From positions 1-34,580 of the forward strand of contig JBAYJY010000030.1 of NCBI GenBank assembly GCA_041664945.1: a stretch of DNA of 34,580 bases, written 5' to 3'. The DNA is from JBAYJY01 sp041664945. GTDB lineage: Bacteria; UBP15; UBA6099. This document shows positions 1-7,408 of this stretch, piece by piece. Every line of letters starts with the position of its first letter. Positions within the stretch are counted from its first letter, which is position 1. Made by a program: the position numbers and the translations under genes. The notes below the pieces were generated by a model. That model made no database searches, was not told the origin of the DNA, and worked only from the letters and a program-made list of their open reading frames with translations.

Positions 1-1740
1 ATTCAGCGATATCCCCTTGTCTGATTTCCAAGACAACTCCTGCTTTTCATTGTTCAACTGATTGTCCGATTTCCCGCCGACGAGCATGAAATCGGCGCCG
101 CGCCGCTCGACTGAATACGTGTGGGTCACGCCGCCGAATGTGTTCTTCATCGTGACAGCGCCCGCGATGCCCTTCCGCGCTTCGCCCGCGCCGGAGACGG
201 CGTCCTCCTCAGTCATGTAGCGGTATGTGATCTCGAACGCGTCGAGCGACGACAGATTCAAATCTTTCTTCTTCAGCCGCAATGTGCCGTATTCCGTGTC
301 GAGCGTGTAGTCAGTATCTCTATTCAGCAAAACGCCGTTCAGCCTCAACTCGTCGCTGCCCTCAATCACCGGCAACTTGCTCTCGTCCATCTGATACGGG
401 CCAAGCGGATTCAAATCCGACGCGCGCGTGTCCGCAATCGTGAACGTCGCCTTCGCATAACGGCCCAACTCCCTCTGTTTGTCGCCCGTGCTCTGCGCCA
501 TCTCGATCTGTATATCCGTGTTCTTCCACAACGAGACCGCTCCGTCGAAACCCATCAACTGATGCGCCGTTTCGCTCCTCGATATCGAGCCGCCGATATT
601 GCTGTATGCAATCTGATCGTCAGCAAGATACGAAACGCCCCAATTGCTCAACGTCGCCGGCCCGAATCTTATCTTTCCGAATCCGTCTGTCTTTTCCGAA
701 CCGTCCTCCGGAGCGACGCCGGAATCCGACACGGCGTTCATCCCGCCGCCTGAAGCCTGCTTAGGCGCGCCCCCAGACTGCGATTCAGCTTTTAGCGACT
801 GAATTCTGAACCCCGTGAATTTACCCGGCTCGCCTCCGCCGCTTCCGTCGGCCACCTCGTACTCAACCAGAATGCGCGCGCCGGAAGCCACTGGCGCCGT
901 AAACGTAACCTCGCCCTTCGAATATGAGAATGCGTAACCAGCGCCTCGCTCCAGCTTGTCGCCGTCCACCCGCACAATCTCGCTGCCCGGAATGATGTTC
1001 GTCGCGTTCAGCTTGTACGGCCCGACGCTCTCATTGCCGAAAAACACCGCCTTCTTGCGTGTCGGCGGCTTGCTGTAATTCAACATCCCGATCCCGAGTC
1101 CGTTCGTCTCGAACGACAACCCGACGCCTGTCACCGAATAATCCTTCGTCTTCTCGTCCTTGGCGAACATATCCTTGAACCCGTCGAAATTCTTCAACCC
1201 GTAAAACGTCTCCCGGTTCGACGACGCGAACGCATCGTTCATGTTTCCGTCGTTCTGCAAAGACTCAAGATCGACCGAATCAGAACGCAACATCAGCTTC
1301 AGCCCGGTTCCCGTGGCGAACGAAAGATCAAGCCCCTGCGATGATAGCTTGAAACCAGTCAGCCTGCCGCCTCCGAGATCGAAACTCACGCTCCCCGGTT
1401 CATTCTTCTGATTCGTCCCTGCGGCCTTTCCGGTTTCGCTTCCCGCAGGGTCGGTATCTGCTGCCGGCTCTATCTTTTTATTGATTTCATTGATGTTAAG
1501 CGCACTCTCCGTCAGCGATTTCCGGGGAGCTGTCTCACGCTTCGAAAGCTGTCGCTCGATGATAAAAAGCTTGCGCCTAAGCTCTGTTCCGGATTTCCCT
1601 GCCTCGCCATAACAATGTTTCGGAATACAAAAAAGAGAAACAATAGTCCCTATTAAGATAATTACATGGATGCTTTTCACATGAACTGCACAGCCACAAC
1701 CGCGTCCGATAAATACCTTATTGGAAGCATCCAGAGACAT
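1..1740 (-). CDS. Large surface/outer-membrane protein with SprA-like repeats, 3' end outside window
   Basis: An uninterrupted minus-strand reading frame runs from an ATG at 1740 to the window edge (580 codons, no stop). A hydrophobic segment (VIILIGTIVSLFCI, about residues 25-38) looks like a signal peptide. A GTG at 1680 (codon 21) would place it at the very N-terminus and is a likely alternative start; neither start has a strong ribosome site. A Lys/Ser/Thr-rich linker follows. Two copies of a strand-turn unit of the form 'GSE-x-V-x-VDG-x-x-L-x-RG-x-DY...G-x-x-x-F' are visible near residues 245-295 (PGSEIVRVDGDKLERGAGY) and 457-512 (EGSDELRLNGVLLNRDTDY). Such units are known from SprA-type gliding/secretion proteins and other large surface proteins. 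Export to the envelope is inferred; the exact role is unknown. Codon use matches the rest of the chromosome. Confidence 0.75.
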   Translation of the reverse strand, partial: MSLDASNKVFIGRGCGCAVHVKSIHVIILIGTIVSLFCIPKHCYGEAGKSGTELRRKLFIIERQLSKRETAPRKSLTESALNINEINKKIEPAADTDPAGSETGKAAGTNQKNEPGSVSFDLGGGRLTGFKLSSQGLDLSFATGTGLKLMLRSDSVDLESLQNDGNMNDAFASSNRETFYGLKNFDGFKDMFAKDEKTKDYSVTGVGLSFETNGLGIGMLNYSKPPTRKKAVFFGNESVGPYKLNATNIIPGSEIVRVDGDKLERGAGYAFSYSKGEVTFTAPVASGARILVEYEVADGSGGGEPGKFTGFRIQSLKAESQSGGAPKQASGGGMNAVSDSGVAPEDGSEKTDGFGKIRFGPATLSNWGVSYLADDQIAYSNIGGSISRSETAHQLMGFDGAVSLWKNTDIQIEMAQSTGDKQRELGRYAKATFTIADTRASDLNPLGPYQMDESKLPVIEGSDELRLNGVLLNRDTDYTLDTEYGTLRLKKKDLNLSSLDAFEITYRYMTEEDAVSGAGEARKGIAGAVTMKNTFGGVTHTYSVERRGADFMLVGGKSDNQLNNEKQELSWKSDKGISLN

Positions 1741-2053
1741 GTGTAACACCAGTATATCTATCGATTAAGACCGAATTCGAACACCCGCATCCGGTCAAGT
1801 ATCTGCTACCCGCCAACAACATTATTCAGTCATAAAGACCGCTTTTTTACAAGACAAGAAAATACTTTGCTGAGAATTATATCACAGATTTAAACATCGT
1901 GAATAATATTTTTTAATTGGGTTGTTTGGCCTATTGATAATATATCCGTTATAGCGCTATCGCAAAAAATGTACCTACTGCCAGAATTTCTCTGCGGTGT
2001 ATATCAAACGCAAAAAGCGCGCCCCCTGTTCCGGGAACGCGCTTTCGTGATCA
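1741..2053. other. Intergenic region upstream of the leftward gene
   Basis: AT-rich, with no convincing reading frame. It must hold the promoter of the leftward surface-protein gene, but I do not see a clear -35/-10 pair. The only structured element is the hairpin at its right edge, listed separately. Confidence 0.5.
2014..2045 (-). terminator. Intrinsic terminator, probably of a former tRNA-Ser gene
   Basis: Perfect 8-bp stem AAAGCGCG/CGCGCTTT with a 16-nt loop. Read on the minus strand it ends in a T-run and lies 9 bp downstream of the tRNA-Ser 3' end remnant at 2054-2070. This is the arrangement expected of a tRNA gene followed by its terminator. Confidence 0.7.
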
Positions 2054-2070
2054 ACGGAGAGAGTGGGATT
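2054..2070 (-). repeat. Left attachment-type direct repeat (tRNA-Ser 3' end remnant)
   Basis: ACGGAGAGAGTGGGATT is repeated exactly at 6406-6422. Its minus strand is the acceptor 3' strand and part of the T-arm of a serine tRNA (AATCCCA then CTCTCTCCG). Here homology to the tRNA stops after 'ATT', so only the crossover core is left. Confidence 0.75.
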
Positions 2071-2105
2071 CTCCACTATTCAAGCAAACAAAGGCCTTTT
2101 TGTTT

Positions 2106-2129
2106 GTTGGGTCACGCACGGGTCACGCA
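2106..2129. repeat. 24-bp repeat shared with the integrase 3' region, left copy
   Basis: GTTGGGTCACGCACGG followed by GTCACGCA occurs exactly at 2106-2129 and again inside the integrase gene at 6248-6271. The left copy follows the left attachment repeat by 36 bp and precedes a terminator. It is best read as the leftover 3' end of an older, related integrase. Confidence 0.65.
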
Positions 2130-2150
2130 GAATTGATAGTAATGTAAACC

Positions 2151-2181
2151 AGAGCCCTCTTCACCGGGGGCTCTTTTTTTT
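2151..2181 (+). terminator. Intrinsic terminator
   Basis: Stem AGAGCCC (2151-2157) with GGGCTCT (2168-2174), followed by a run of T. It sits just after the integrase-end relic and would have ended transcription of that lost gene. Confidence 0.75.
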
Positions 2182-2412
2182 ATTCCTTTCATCTTATGAC
2201 ACGCATTCAGGCTTCCGGCATACGTCTCACCTGCACCGGCGTTTCATCGTTTGTTCCTGTCAAGGAATCAGCTTTTCATTGAGGGGTTAAATTTACTTCA
2301 GCGTTTAAACCGTATAAACAATTAAACTGTATGTACAAATACGATACTGTATGATTGCGTATGATTTTGTACTGTTTCAGAATCAAACTGAAAAGAAACG
2401 TAATGTAGAGAG

Positions 2413-2442
2413 TTGTAGATAGATGTAAAGTTGTGGTATGAT
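2413..2442 (+). promoter_or_regulatory. Candidate sigma-70 promoter for the lipoprotein gene
   Basis: TTGTAG and TATGAT are separated by 18 bp, 59 bp upstream of the start codon at 2501. The match is moderate and rests on consensus alone. The region 2300-2410 upstream is AT-rich with a short direct repeat (GTATGATT twice) and no gene. Confidence 0.4.
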
Positions 2443-2500
2443 GAGAAAACCGATACAAATTAATTGTGGGAGATAGCGAATAAGTAAAGGAGTTTGAGAG

Positions 2501-2896
2501 ATGAACGCACGTAATTTACTCTTTAGCTTGTTTTTCGTAACGACGCTGTTGACGCTTTCAGGTTGTGGAAATCATTTGGGGAAACGATTGGAATTTAACG
2601 GAGGAGAATTATATTACACTTCTTCTATTACCGAATCTGAAGCAAATAGACTGGTCCAATATTTGGGTAATGATTATTTCGACGGAACTCCAAAAACCGT
2701 TCAAATCAACAAAACAGCTTCAACATATGAATTCAGAATGGTGATAAAGAAAGGGCTGGAAAAGGACCCGCAGTATATTGAAATCGCGAAAGGAGTTGCC
2801 AAAGAGTTGTCAACCGAAGTATTTGGAGGAAGCCAAGTGGATATTCATTTATGTGATGAAAATCTAAAAACAATTCGGGTGGTTATCGCACTATAA
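2501..2896 (+). CDS. Small lipoprotein of unknown function
   Basis: A 131-residue protein with a clear lipoprotein signal: charged start MNAR, hydrophobic stretch LLFSLFFVTTLLTL and lipobox LSGC with the acylated cysteine at residue 22. The mature part of about 110 residues is mixed alpha/beta and contains no enzyme motif I recognise. Residues 35-130 form one compact domain (TSSITESEANRLVQYLG ... VDIHLCDENLKTIRVV). A good ribosome site (AAAGGAG) lies 9 bp upstream. It is the leftmost cargo gene of the island, pointing away from the signal-peptidase gene. The lipoprotein call is firm; the function is unknown. Confidence 0.85.
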   Translation: MNARNLLFSLFFVTTLLTLSGCGNHLGKRLEFNGGELYYTSSITESEANRLVQYLGNDYFDGTPKTVQINKTASTYEFRMVIKKGLEKDPQYIEIAKGVAKELSTEVFGGSQVDIHLCDENLKTIRVVIAL

Positions 2897-2958
2897 TATT
2901 TGGACGTTTTATAAAATAATGTTTCTGTGAATATGCCTGAATAAACAAGCGATCCATT

Positions 2959-3204
2959 TTAGTGTTTTTCGTCTGCCTGTCCAATTCCCAGATTCTCTAT
3001 TAATCTCTCACACATACGTAAAAGTTGTTGAATTCTCTTCTTGCGAACACCATTTTCGTCTTTCCCTTTTTGTCCTGCCAGTCTGATATTCGCTTCGATA
3101 GCCTTTTTGAGGTTTACTATTTGAGCATTAATTGATTTTGATTGTTCATCAAAACTTAACTGCTCAAATGTTTTCGAGTCACCTTGATGTGCTTTGTTTC
3201 CCAT
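2959..3204 (-). CDS. Short hypothetical protein
   Basis: An 81-residue, Lys/Gln-rich, probably helical and cytoplasmic protein (MGNKAHQGDSK...). I start it at the ATG at 3204 because AGGGGG lies about 5 bp before that codon. The frame can be extended to an ATG at 3231, but that start has no ribosome site and the AGGGGG would then be coding. The segment INAQIVNLKKAIEANIRLA followed by KKRIQQLLRMCERLIENLG suggests two amphipathic helices. It lies 30-60 bp downstream of the signal-peptidase fusion on the same strand and may be cotranscribed with it. No family is recognised. Confidence 0.6.
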   Translation of the reverse strand: MGNKAHQGDSKTFEQLSFDEQSKSINAQIVNLKKAIEANIRLAGQKGKDENGVRKKRIQQLLRMCERLIENLGIGQADEKH

Positions 3205-3260
3205 ATTTCCCCCTATTATGAAGTTTTTCAATTGTATTAATGGTATATCGAGTTATAAGA

Positions 3261-4850
3261 TCAGTTCTTCCACCGTGGATTGCACTTAGGGCAATCTTCT
3301 GCAACATTATATTTGTCTCTTTTTACGCATCTAAAAACAGCAAACGTATCATTGCTTCCTGATATATTATATGGCAAAGTACCATTTGACACTTTGTTGT
3401 TTATTGATATGTCGTAGTAACCAACGCCTTCAGCCTCCAACAATTGATCGGAATTCTCTGGTAAACAGCATGAACCAGTCGTTTCAGTATATCTTGTTGA
3501 TAAAACAGAATCCGGCTTTGAGTGCCATGCGACATATAATTCTATTTCTGATGCGATTTCCCCTCCATAAACCTCTTTGCAATAATCCTGCTGAATATTG
3601 TACAAAGTTAGATGTTTATCTTCATAATCGTCTATGAAGCGTGAATACATAAAATAACCTTCCGGAGTCTTTTTATAATATTTTTTCAATATTTCAGAAT
3701 TACTGAATGCTGATTTCAATATATCATGTGAAGAAAAGTGCTTTACAAAGTTATCGTAATTAACTGGCCTAGTCATTATTTTGAAAGATGTTTTATTTTG
3801 GGCAATATCTGTTGACCCCAACGTGTTATCAATTGCACTTTCTCCTGTAGGAATCTCAATAAAATTTTTATCAACTTGGGTATTTATTACATTTGCGGTA
3901 ATACTTGTCGTTCTGATAGGTCCGATTGATCTTATCGGCCAAAAACGAAAAATAATCTTGGCCTGAACATTTTCCTTGGGAACAAAACCCCAAACGTGGC
4001 TGTCGTGGCTGTTGCTGCGGTTGTCTCCCATCACAAACAAATTATCCTTAGGCACTTTCACAGGCGGATAATCGTAATTGGGCTTTTCATTTATATATGG
4101 CTCGTCGAGCGGAACATTATTTACATATACGATTCCGTTCCGCACCTCTATCGTGTCGCCTCCGACGGCTATTACTCGTTTTAAATATGGGACTACCCTT
4201 TCGCCTTTAACGATAATGCTAAAACCCGATTCTTCTTTTTCAGATGAAGCGAACGGCGGCTTGAATGCGATAATGTCTCCATGCTTCGGGTCACTAAAAC
4301 GATAGATAAGCCGGTTCCCCATAACTCTGTCATTTGGCAAAATAGTCGGCACCATTGAAGGAGTCGGAATCATGTAAGATTGAATAATAAAACGTTTTAA
4401 TCCAGTAGTAAATATATTGCTTATGACAACGATAATAATCCAGCCAATAATATAATAATACCAACGATTGTATTTTTTTATCGTGCCTTTTTTAGCTTTC
4501 ATTCCGGCATCAATTATTGGGTATAACCAAATAGCAATTACTAATAATAATACAATAGGGCCTAAATTGGGTAAAAATGCAAATGTCGTAAATAAACACG
4601 ATGCCAACAACATACTTATTGCGAATAACAAAATGCCATTAAGTAAAAAACCTGCGTACATGTGGCCAATACCTGTGCCCAAAAGAACTGTCACTAAAAC
4701 CGCGATAAATCCAGAGCGGTTGGAATTGAGCGTTTTAATATTGCCGGACTGCAATACAGCAACTGCGTCAAATTCGTTTTTTGCGCCACACTTATCACAA
4801 AAATACGATCCTGATTTCAATTCATTGCCGCATTGGATACAGAATGGCAT
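3261..4850 (-). CDS. Zinc-ribbon / TM2-like / signal peptidase I fusion with C-terminal extension
   Basis: A 529-residue inner-membrane protein. Residues 4-21 form a zinc ribbon (C4-x2-C7, C18-x2-C21). Residues 47-145 hold several hydrophobic segments, the first (GTGIGHMYAGFLLNGI) resembling TM2-type modules. Residues about 150-300 are a type I signal peptidase. The catalytic Ser is in IPTPSMVPTI (S165), the catalytic Lys in YLKRVIAVGGD (K224), and the family box GDNRSNSHDS is at 265-274. About 190 further residues follow that I do not recognise and that standard signal peptidases (about 200-350 residues) lack. The start has an excellent ribosome site (GAGGAGG). Likely reaction: cleavage of signal peptides at the periplasmic face. 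The extra domains suggest a dedicated substrate or regulation. Its place in a mobile element, near a lipoprotein, is unusual. Confidence 0.85.
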   Translation of the reverse strand: MPFCIQCGNELKSGSYFCDKCGAKNEFDAVAVLQSGNIKTLNSNRSGFIAVLVTVLLGTGIGHMYAGFLLNGILLFAISMLLASCLFTTFAFLPNLGPIVLLLVIAIWLYPIIDAGMKAKKGTIKKYNRWYYYIIGWIIIVVISNIFTTGLKRFIIQSYMIPTPSMVPTILPNDRVMGNRLIYRFSDPKHGDIIAFKPPFASSEKEESGFSIIVKGERVVPYLKRVIAVGGDTIEVRNGIVYVNNVPLDEPYINEKPNYDYPPVKVPKDNLFVMGDNRSNSHDSHVWGFVPKENVQAKIIFRFWPIRSIGPIRTTSITANVINTQVDKNFIEIPTGESAIDNTLGSTDIAQNKTSFKIMTRPVNYDNFVKHFSSHDILKSAFSNSEILKKYYKKTPEGYFMYSRFIDDYEDKHLTLYNIQQDYCKEVYGGEIASEIELYVAWHSKPDSVLSTRYTETTGSCCLPENSDQLLEAEGVGYYDISINNKVSNGTLPYNISGSNDTFAVFRCVKRDKYNVAEDCPKCNPRWKN

Positions 4851-4995
4851 TTATCATACCCTCCTCTCAACCTGTCTAAACTATTATTATACAACAATCG
4901 TTATCATATAAACTTCTGATTTTTTGTTTTTCAACCCACGTGAGCACCATCTGCTCTGCTAAATGTCTTGAGAATGCGTTGATGCTTATTGCAGA

Positions 4996-5229
4996 TTATT
5001 TCAATTTCTTGACTTTCATTCTCCCAAACGCCTGAAACACAATTTCCTTCATTGTTACATCATAAAGTTCGGAAAACAGCAAAGCCATTAACAATGATGG
5101 CTTTCGTTCATCGTTTTCCAAGCGGCTGATCTGAGTTTTATCAATCTGCCCGTCAACCATATCAACAACATTCTGCATTGTGTAGCCGTTCTCTTCACGA
5201 AGCTTCTTAAAGTAAGTTCCAACTGTCAT
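4996..5229 (-). CDS. XRE-family helix-turn-helix regulator
   Basis: A 77-residue protein that is essentially one Cro/C1-type DNA-binding domain: YFKKLREENGYTMQNVVDMV, then the recognition-helix region KTQISRLENDERKPSL. A basic tail (MKVKKLK) ends it. AAAGGAG sits 9 bp upstream of the start. It lies between the signal-peptidase fusion and the recombinase on the minus strand. It probably regulates element genes, as small XRE repressors on such islands often do; the target is not visible. The 145-bp gap to the gene at 4850 could hold a separate promoter. Confidence 0.85.
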   Translation of the reverse strand: MTVGTYFKKLREENGYTMQNVVDMVDGQIDKTQISRLENDERKPSLLMALLFSELYDVTMKEIVFQAFGRMKVKKLK

Positions 5230-5422
5230 GATTGGGTCTCCTTTTCTATGGTCTGTCTGCCAATGCCATATCTCAATATAAGCGAGACGGATACTCGATG
5301 TTGCTATTATAGATAAAAAAGGATGACAGAGGCAAATGATGGCGTCACGGGTGCCAGAGTATTATGACAAGCTGCAAATAGAGAGTTTAACGTCTCTATT
5401 TTTCAAAACGCTGGTTTGACTA

Positions 5423-5541
5423 TTATTCCGGCAAACCAGTAGGTCTCCACGGCGGAGCATTTTTATATAATTCAGTAATATGATAGGGAAGTAATTTTTC
5501 GCCGTCGTTGTAAATATCCTCGGTTTCGTCGGTTATGCAAA
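5423..5541 (-). pseudogene. C-terminal fragment of an unidentified gene
   Basis: The minus strand reads CITDETEDIYNDGEKLLPYH and then ITELYKNAPPWRPTGLPE before a stop at 5423-5425. The composition is that of a real soluble protein end, but there is no start codon and homology appears to break near 5541, exactly where recombinase-like coding begins on the other strand. I infer a recombination junction that truncated both genes. The family is unknown. Confidence 0.5.
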
Positions 5542-5578
5542 CAAGACCATCAACGAAGAACTTTCTATTCTTCGACAG

Positions 5579-6364
5579 ATGTTCGACAAAGCAAGGGTCT
5601 TGGGATATGCGAAAGACAATCCTGTAGAGGACGTCAGCAGAGTTAAAGTGCCTGCCAGCAACATCACGCCGTACACTGACGATGATGTGTCGCTTATCTT
5701 CAATGAATTGGAGCGGAGAGAACGCGAGGGACGTGATGATCGCAGTACGGTAGCGTGGGGCGTTTATAAAGAATTGTTCTACTGCATGTTCTACACCGGC
5801 ATGCGTGTCAGCGATGCCATAAAACTATCGTGGGAACATGTTGGCGACCTCAAGTTTGCCACAATCAACATCCGGCAGACAAAGACCAGCAAGTACGCGC
5901 AGATCAGAATCCCTACAGCCTTCGTTGAACGGCTTCACTCTCTACAGAAACGTAAGCAGCTCCAGGGCCACGCTACAATCAAAGGGCTAATATACGTCAA
6001 TACGAATGGCAGCCCTGTTGAGTACCAACACCTTGATAGAGCCATAAGGATCGTACTCAAGTCCATCGGCCTTAACAAGAAGTCGCCCATCCACAGCTTC
6101 CGGCATACTGTCGCAAAGCGTCTTCTTGACGCAAAGATGCCGGTGCATGAAGTCGCCAATCAACTCGGTGACACTGTCGAGACCATTGTGAGAAACTACG
6201 TCAGACCGACCGTTCCATCACGTGCATTAGTTGATGCCGCATTTGAAGTTGGGTCACGCACGGGTCACGCAAATATGCAAGAAACGGTGGTTTTGGAGGT
6301 AGTTCGAGAGACCACGGAGACACCCCATGAATCTCAAAAAACCCTTATGGCAAAAGGGTTTTAG
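5579..6364 (+). CDS. Tyrosine recombinase (phage-type integrase), N-terminally truncated
   Basis: A 261-residue catalytic domain of a tyrosine recombinase. Visible active-site residues are R76 (TGMRVSDAIKL), a Lys in the beta-hairpin (TKTSKYAQ), H172 and R175 (HSFRHTVAK), and Tyr207 (IVRNYV). The usual second His/Trp before the Tyr is Asp in QLGDTVETI. Full-length relatives have about 100 more N-terminal residues that bind the arm sites. Only their last helix is present in frame upstream (NKTINEELSILRQ, 5540-5578). The frame then runs into unrelated sequence and a stop near 5494. The ATG at 5579 has no ribosome site. It probably integrated this element at the neighbouring tRNA-Ser repeat and is now likely defective. 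Confidence 0.8.
   Translation: MFDKARVLGYAKDNPVEDVSRVKVPASNITPYTDDDVSLIFNELERREREGRDDRSTVAWGVYKELFYCMFYTGMRVSDAIKLSWEHVGDLKFATINIRQTKTSKYAQIRIPTAFVERLHSLQKRKQLQGHATIKGLIYVNTNGSPVEYQHLDRAIRIVLKSIGLNKKSPIHSFRHTVAKRLLDAKMPVHEVANQLGDTVETIVRNYVRPTVPSRALVDAAFEVGSRTGHANMQETVVLEVVRETTETPHESQKTLMAKGF
6248..6271 (+). repeat. 24-bp repeat, copy within the integrase gene
   Basis: Exact partner of 2106-2129. Here it encodes VGSRTGHA in the integrase tail, and internally it is a tandem of GGGTCACGCA. Confidence 0.65.
6338..6362 (+). terminator. Terminator-like hairpin at the end of the integrase gene
   Basis: Perfect 9-bp stem AAAACCCTT/AAGGGTTTT with a 7-nt loop, overlapping the last codons of the integrase. 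The stem itself ends in a T-run. The same words (ATGGCAAAA...) recur just past the right attachment repeat. Confidence 0.55.
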
Positions 6365-6405
6365 GGACATTGCAAGAGCTCTCTTTGCCTATGTAATTTA
6401 CTGGG

Positions 6406-6433
6406 ACGGAGAGAGTGGGATTTGAACCCATGG
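6406..6433 (-). repeat. Right attachment-type repeat with tRNA-Ser T-arm
   Basis: On the minus strand this reads as a complete T-arm (TGGGTTCAAATCCCA) followed by the acceptor 3' strand CTCTCTCCG, the pattern of a serine tRNA. The D-arm, anticodon and variable arm are absent, so it is not a functional tRNA gene. The 17 bp at 6406-6422 are identical to 2054-2070. Confidence 0.75.
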
Positions 6434-6498
6434 CAAAAAACCCTTTTAATAAAAAGGCTATTGACCATCCAAAGCGGAACGCAGATGGAACGCAATAA
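6430..6498 (+). pseudogene. Relic of another integrase C-terminus
   Basis: Directly after the right repeat a short frame reads MAKNPFNKKAIDHPKRNADGTQ and stops at 6496-6498. RNADGTQ-type tails are typical of phage-like tyrosine recombinases, and a terminator follows at 6522. It appears to be the 3' end of a further element that used the same site. Short, so tentative. Confidence 0.45.
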
Positions 6499-6521
6499 CG
6501 AATAAAATGGACTACAATTAC

Positions 6522-6548
6522 GCCCTCCGCAGGGGGGGCTTTTTTTTG
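6522..6548 (+). terminator. Intrinsic terminator
   Basis: GC-rich hairpin (GCCCTCC, loop, GGGGGGGC) followed by eight T, after the integrase relic. It mirrors the terminator at 2151-2181. Confidence 0.7.
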
Positions 6549-6943
6549 AGTCGATTTAATTCAGAGGCGCCCCCTCATGCCTTCCCTGCCTCGTCAAACC
6601 CATCTCAAGCGCGATCTGGCGCGTCGAAGATGGTGAAGGCGAAACATTCTTTGGAGTGGTGAAACAAGCAGGTCGCAGGCTGCTTTAAGCCGACATATGG
6701 GGGATGCCGCCGTCTGTCAGCGTTAGTAACCGTGACGCAGGCATGAAGGTGCGATGTTCTATAAACTCTGCTGGCGAAGAAATAGGCATTTTTGTATGGC
6801 TAAGATTAATACTTTTATCCTGCGCTTTATCATGAGGGAAATACAAAGCCTGTAAAAAACAGAGAGGGACAGGATTCGATTTTAAGCGTGGATACCGTAT
6901 TTCTAATCGTAAATAACACAAAAGCCGCATGGCGCACAAGTCC
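6549..6943. other. Gene-free region between the island and the KaiBC leader
   Basis: No supported coding sequence on either strand. One short hairpin (AAGCAG/CTGCTT near 6669-6686) is visible. It could be decayed element or chromosomal DNA. Confidence 0.5.
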
Positions 6944-7035
6944 GTTAGCCGAAAAGGCTACAAAAGAATGCCAAAAAGGCTAATAAAATATGCTTTTCCG
7001 CTGATAGTCTCTGACTGCTCCATAACAATAATTAA
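6944..7035 (+). promoter_or_regulatory. Conserved sigma-28-like promoter module, copy 1 (KaiBC operon)
   Basis: Dyad TAGCC-GAAAA-GGCTA at 6946-6960, A-rich tract, CTAATAAAA then TATGCTTTTCC, and GCTGATAG at 7000-7007. The dyad-to-box distance is 54 bp, as in every copy. It is the most diverged copy (GCTGATAG instead of GCCGATAG, and AATAATTAA at the +27 position). It lies about 400 bp upstream of kaiC, so the transcript would have a long leader. Confidence 0.65.
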
Positions 7036-7084
7036 AGAGAGGGCGCTGCGCGCGCTGAAGCGCGGTGAAAGTTAAGATTAAACT

Positions 7085-7250
7085 GTCCGGGAGTCCCGTT
7101 GCGGGCGCTTGTATAGAGAATTGAGTATATGGGGAAGCATATGTAGGGGAATTGGGATGCATGGATTTTAAGGGCATGATGGTGGGAAACCCGGGCGCTG
7201 TCCGGAACGCCCCCTGTTCCGTGGCCTGACAGGGGGCGTTATTCCGGCGG
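7085..7250 (+). promoter_or_regulatory. Conserved hairpin leader element B, copy 1
   Basis: The 60 bp at 7191-7250 match 13921-13980 at 57 positions. The core is a long hairpin: CGCCCCCTGT (7208-7217) with ACAGGGGGCG (7229-7238), extended by outer arms CCGGAA/TTCCGG. A small hairpin CCGG-GCGCTGT-CCGG overlaps its 5' arm, so two alternative folds are possible. Upstream, CCCGTTGCGGG (7095-7105) is also shared in form with copy 2. It is followed by kaiC, 159 bp later. It could be an RNA regulator with an attenuator-like stem, or a small palindromic repeat. Confidence 0.5.
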
Positions 7251-7408
7251 CAAAGATAGATTTCATTAATTCGGCAAGCATTGCGGCCGTTAATCCCGGA
7301 ATTCGCGGTGAATCAGCGATGAAAATAACGATGATGTCTGGAATTGTTTTACGAGGAAATATTTGAAGTGCGCGCAAATAGCGCAATAATTATTTATGGG
7401 AGTCCCAG

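Larger units (their letters stand above)
2054..6422. mobile_element. Small integrative element in a tRNA-Ser 3' end
   Basis: The 17-bp direct repeat at 2054-2070 and 6406-6422 brackets about 4.35 kb that is visibly more AT-rich than the flanks. A tyrosine recombinase gene lies next to the right repeat, as is usual for tRNA-targeted islands. Cargo is a lipoprotein (2501), a short unknown gene (2959), a signal-peptidase fusion (3261), an XRE regulator (4996) and a gene fragment (5423). No replication or conjugation genes are visible. The recombinase lacks its N-terminal domain, so the element is probably immobile now. No intact tRNA-Ser lies at either edge within this window. Confidence 0.7.

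Noticed and set aside
121..753. 210-codon plus-strand reading frame at the left edge
   Set aside because: It is antisense to the continuous minus-strand surface-protein gene, whose protein has clear repeats and normal composition; the plus frame is Arg-rich and lacks a ribosome site.
3371..4305. Several plus-strand frames across the signal-peptidase gene
   Set aside because: All are antisense to a gene with intact catalytic motifs and a strong ribosome site.
6404..6500. A tRNA-Ser gene on the minus strand
   Set aside because: Only the T-arm and acceptor 3' strand are present; no D-arm, anticodon or variable arm can be formed upstream.
7085..7250. Known riboswitch (cyclic-di-GMP, cobalamin, fluoride) in the kaiC leader
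   Set aside because: The conserved core bases of those classes are not found; only the hairpin pattern is supported.
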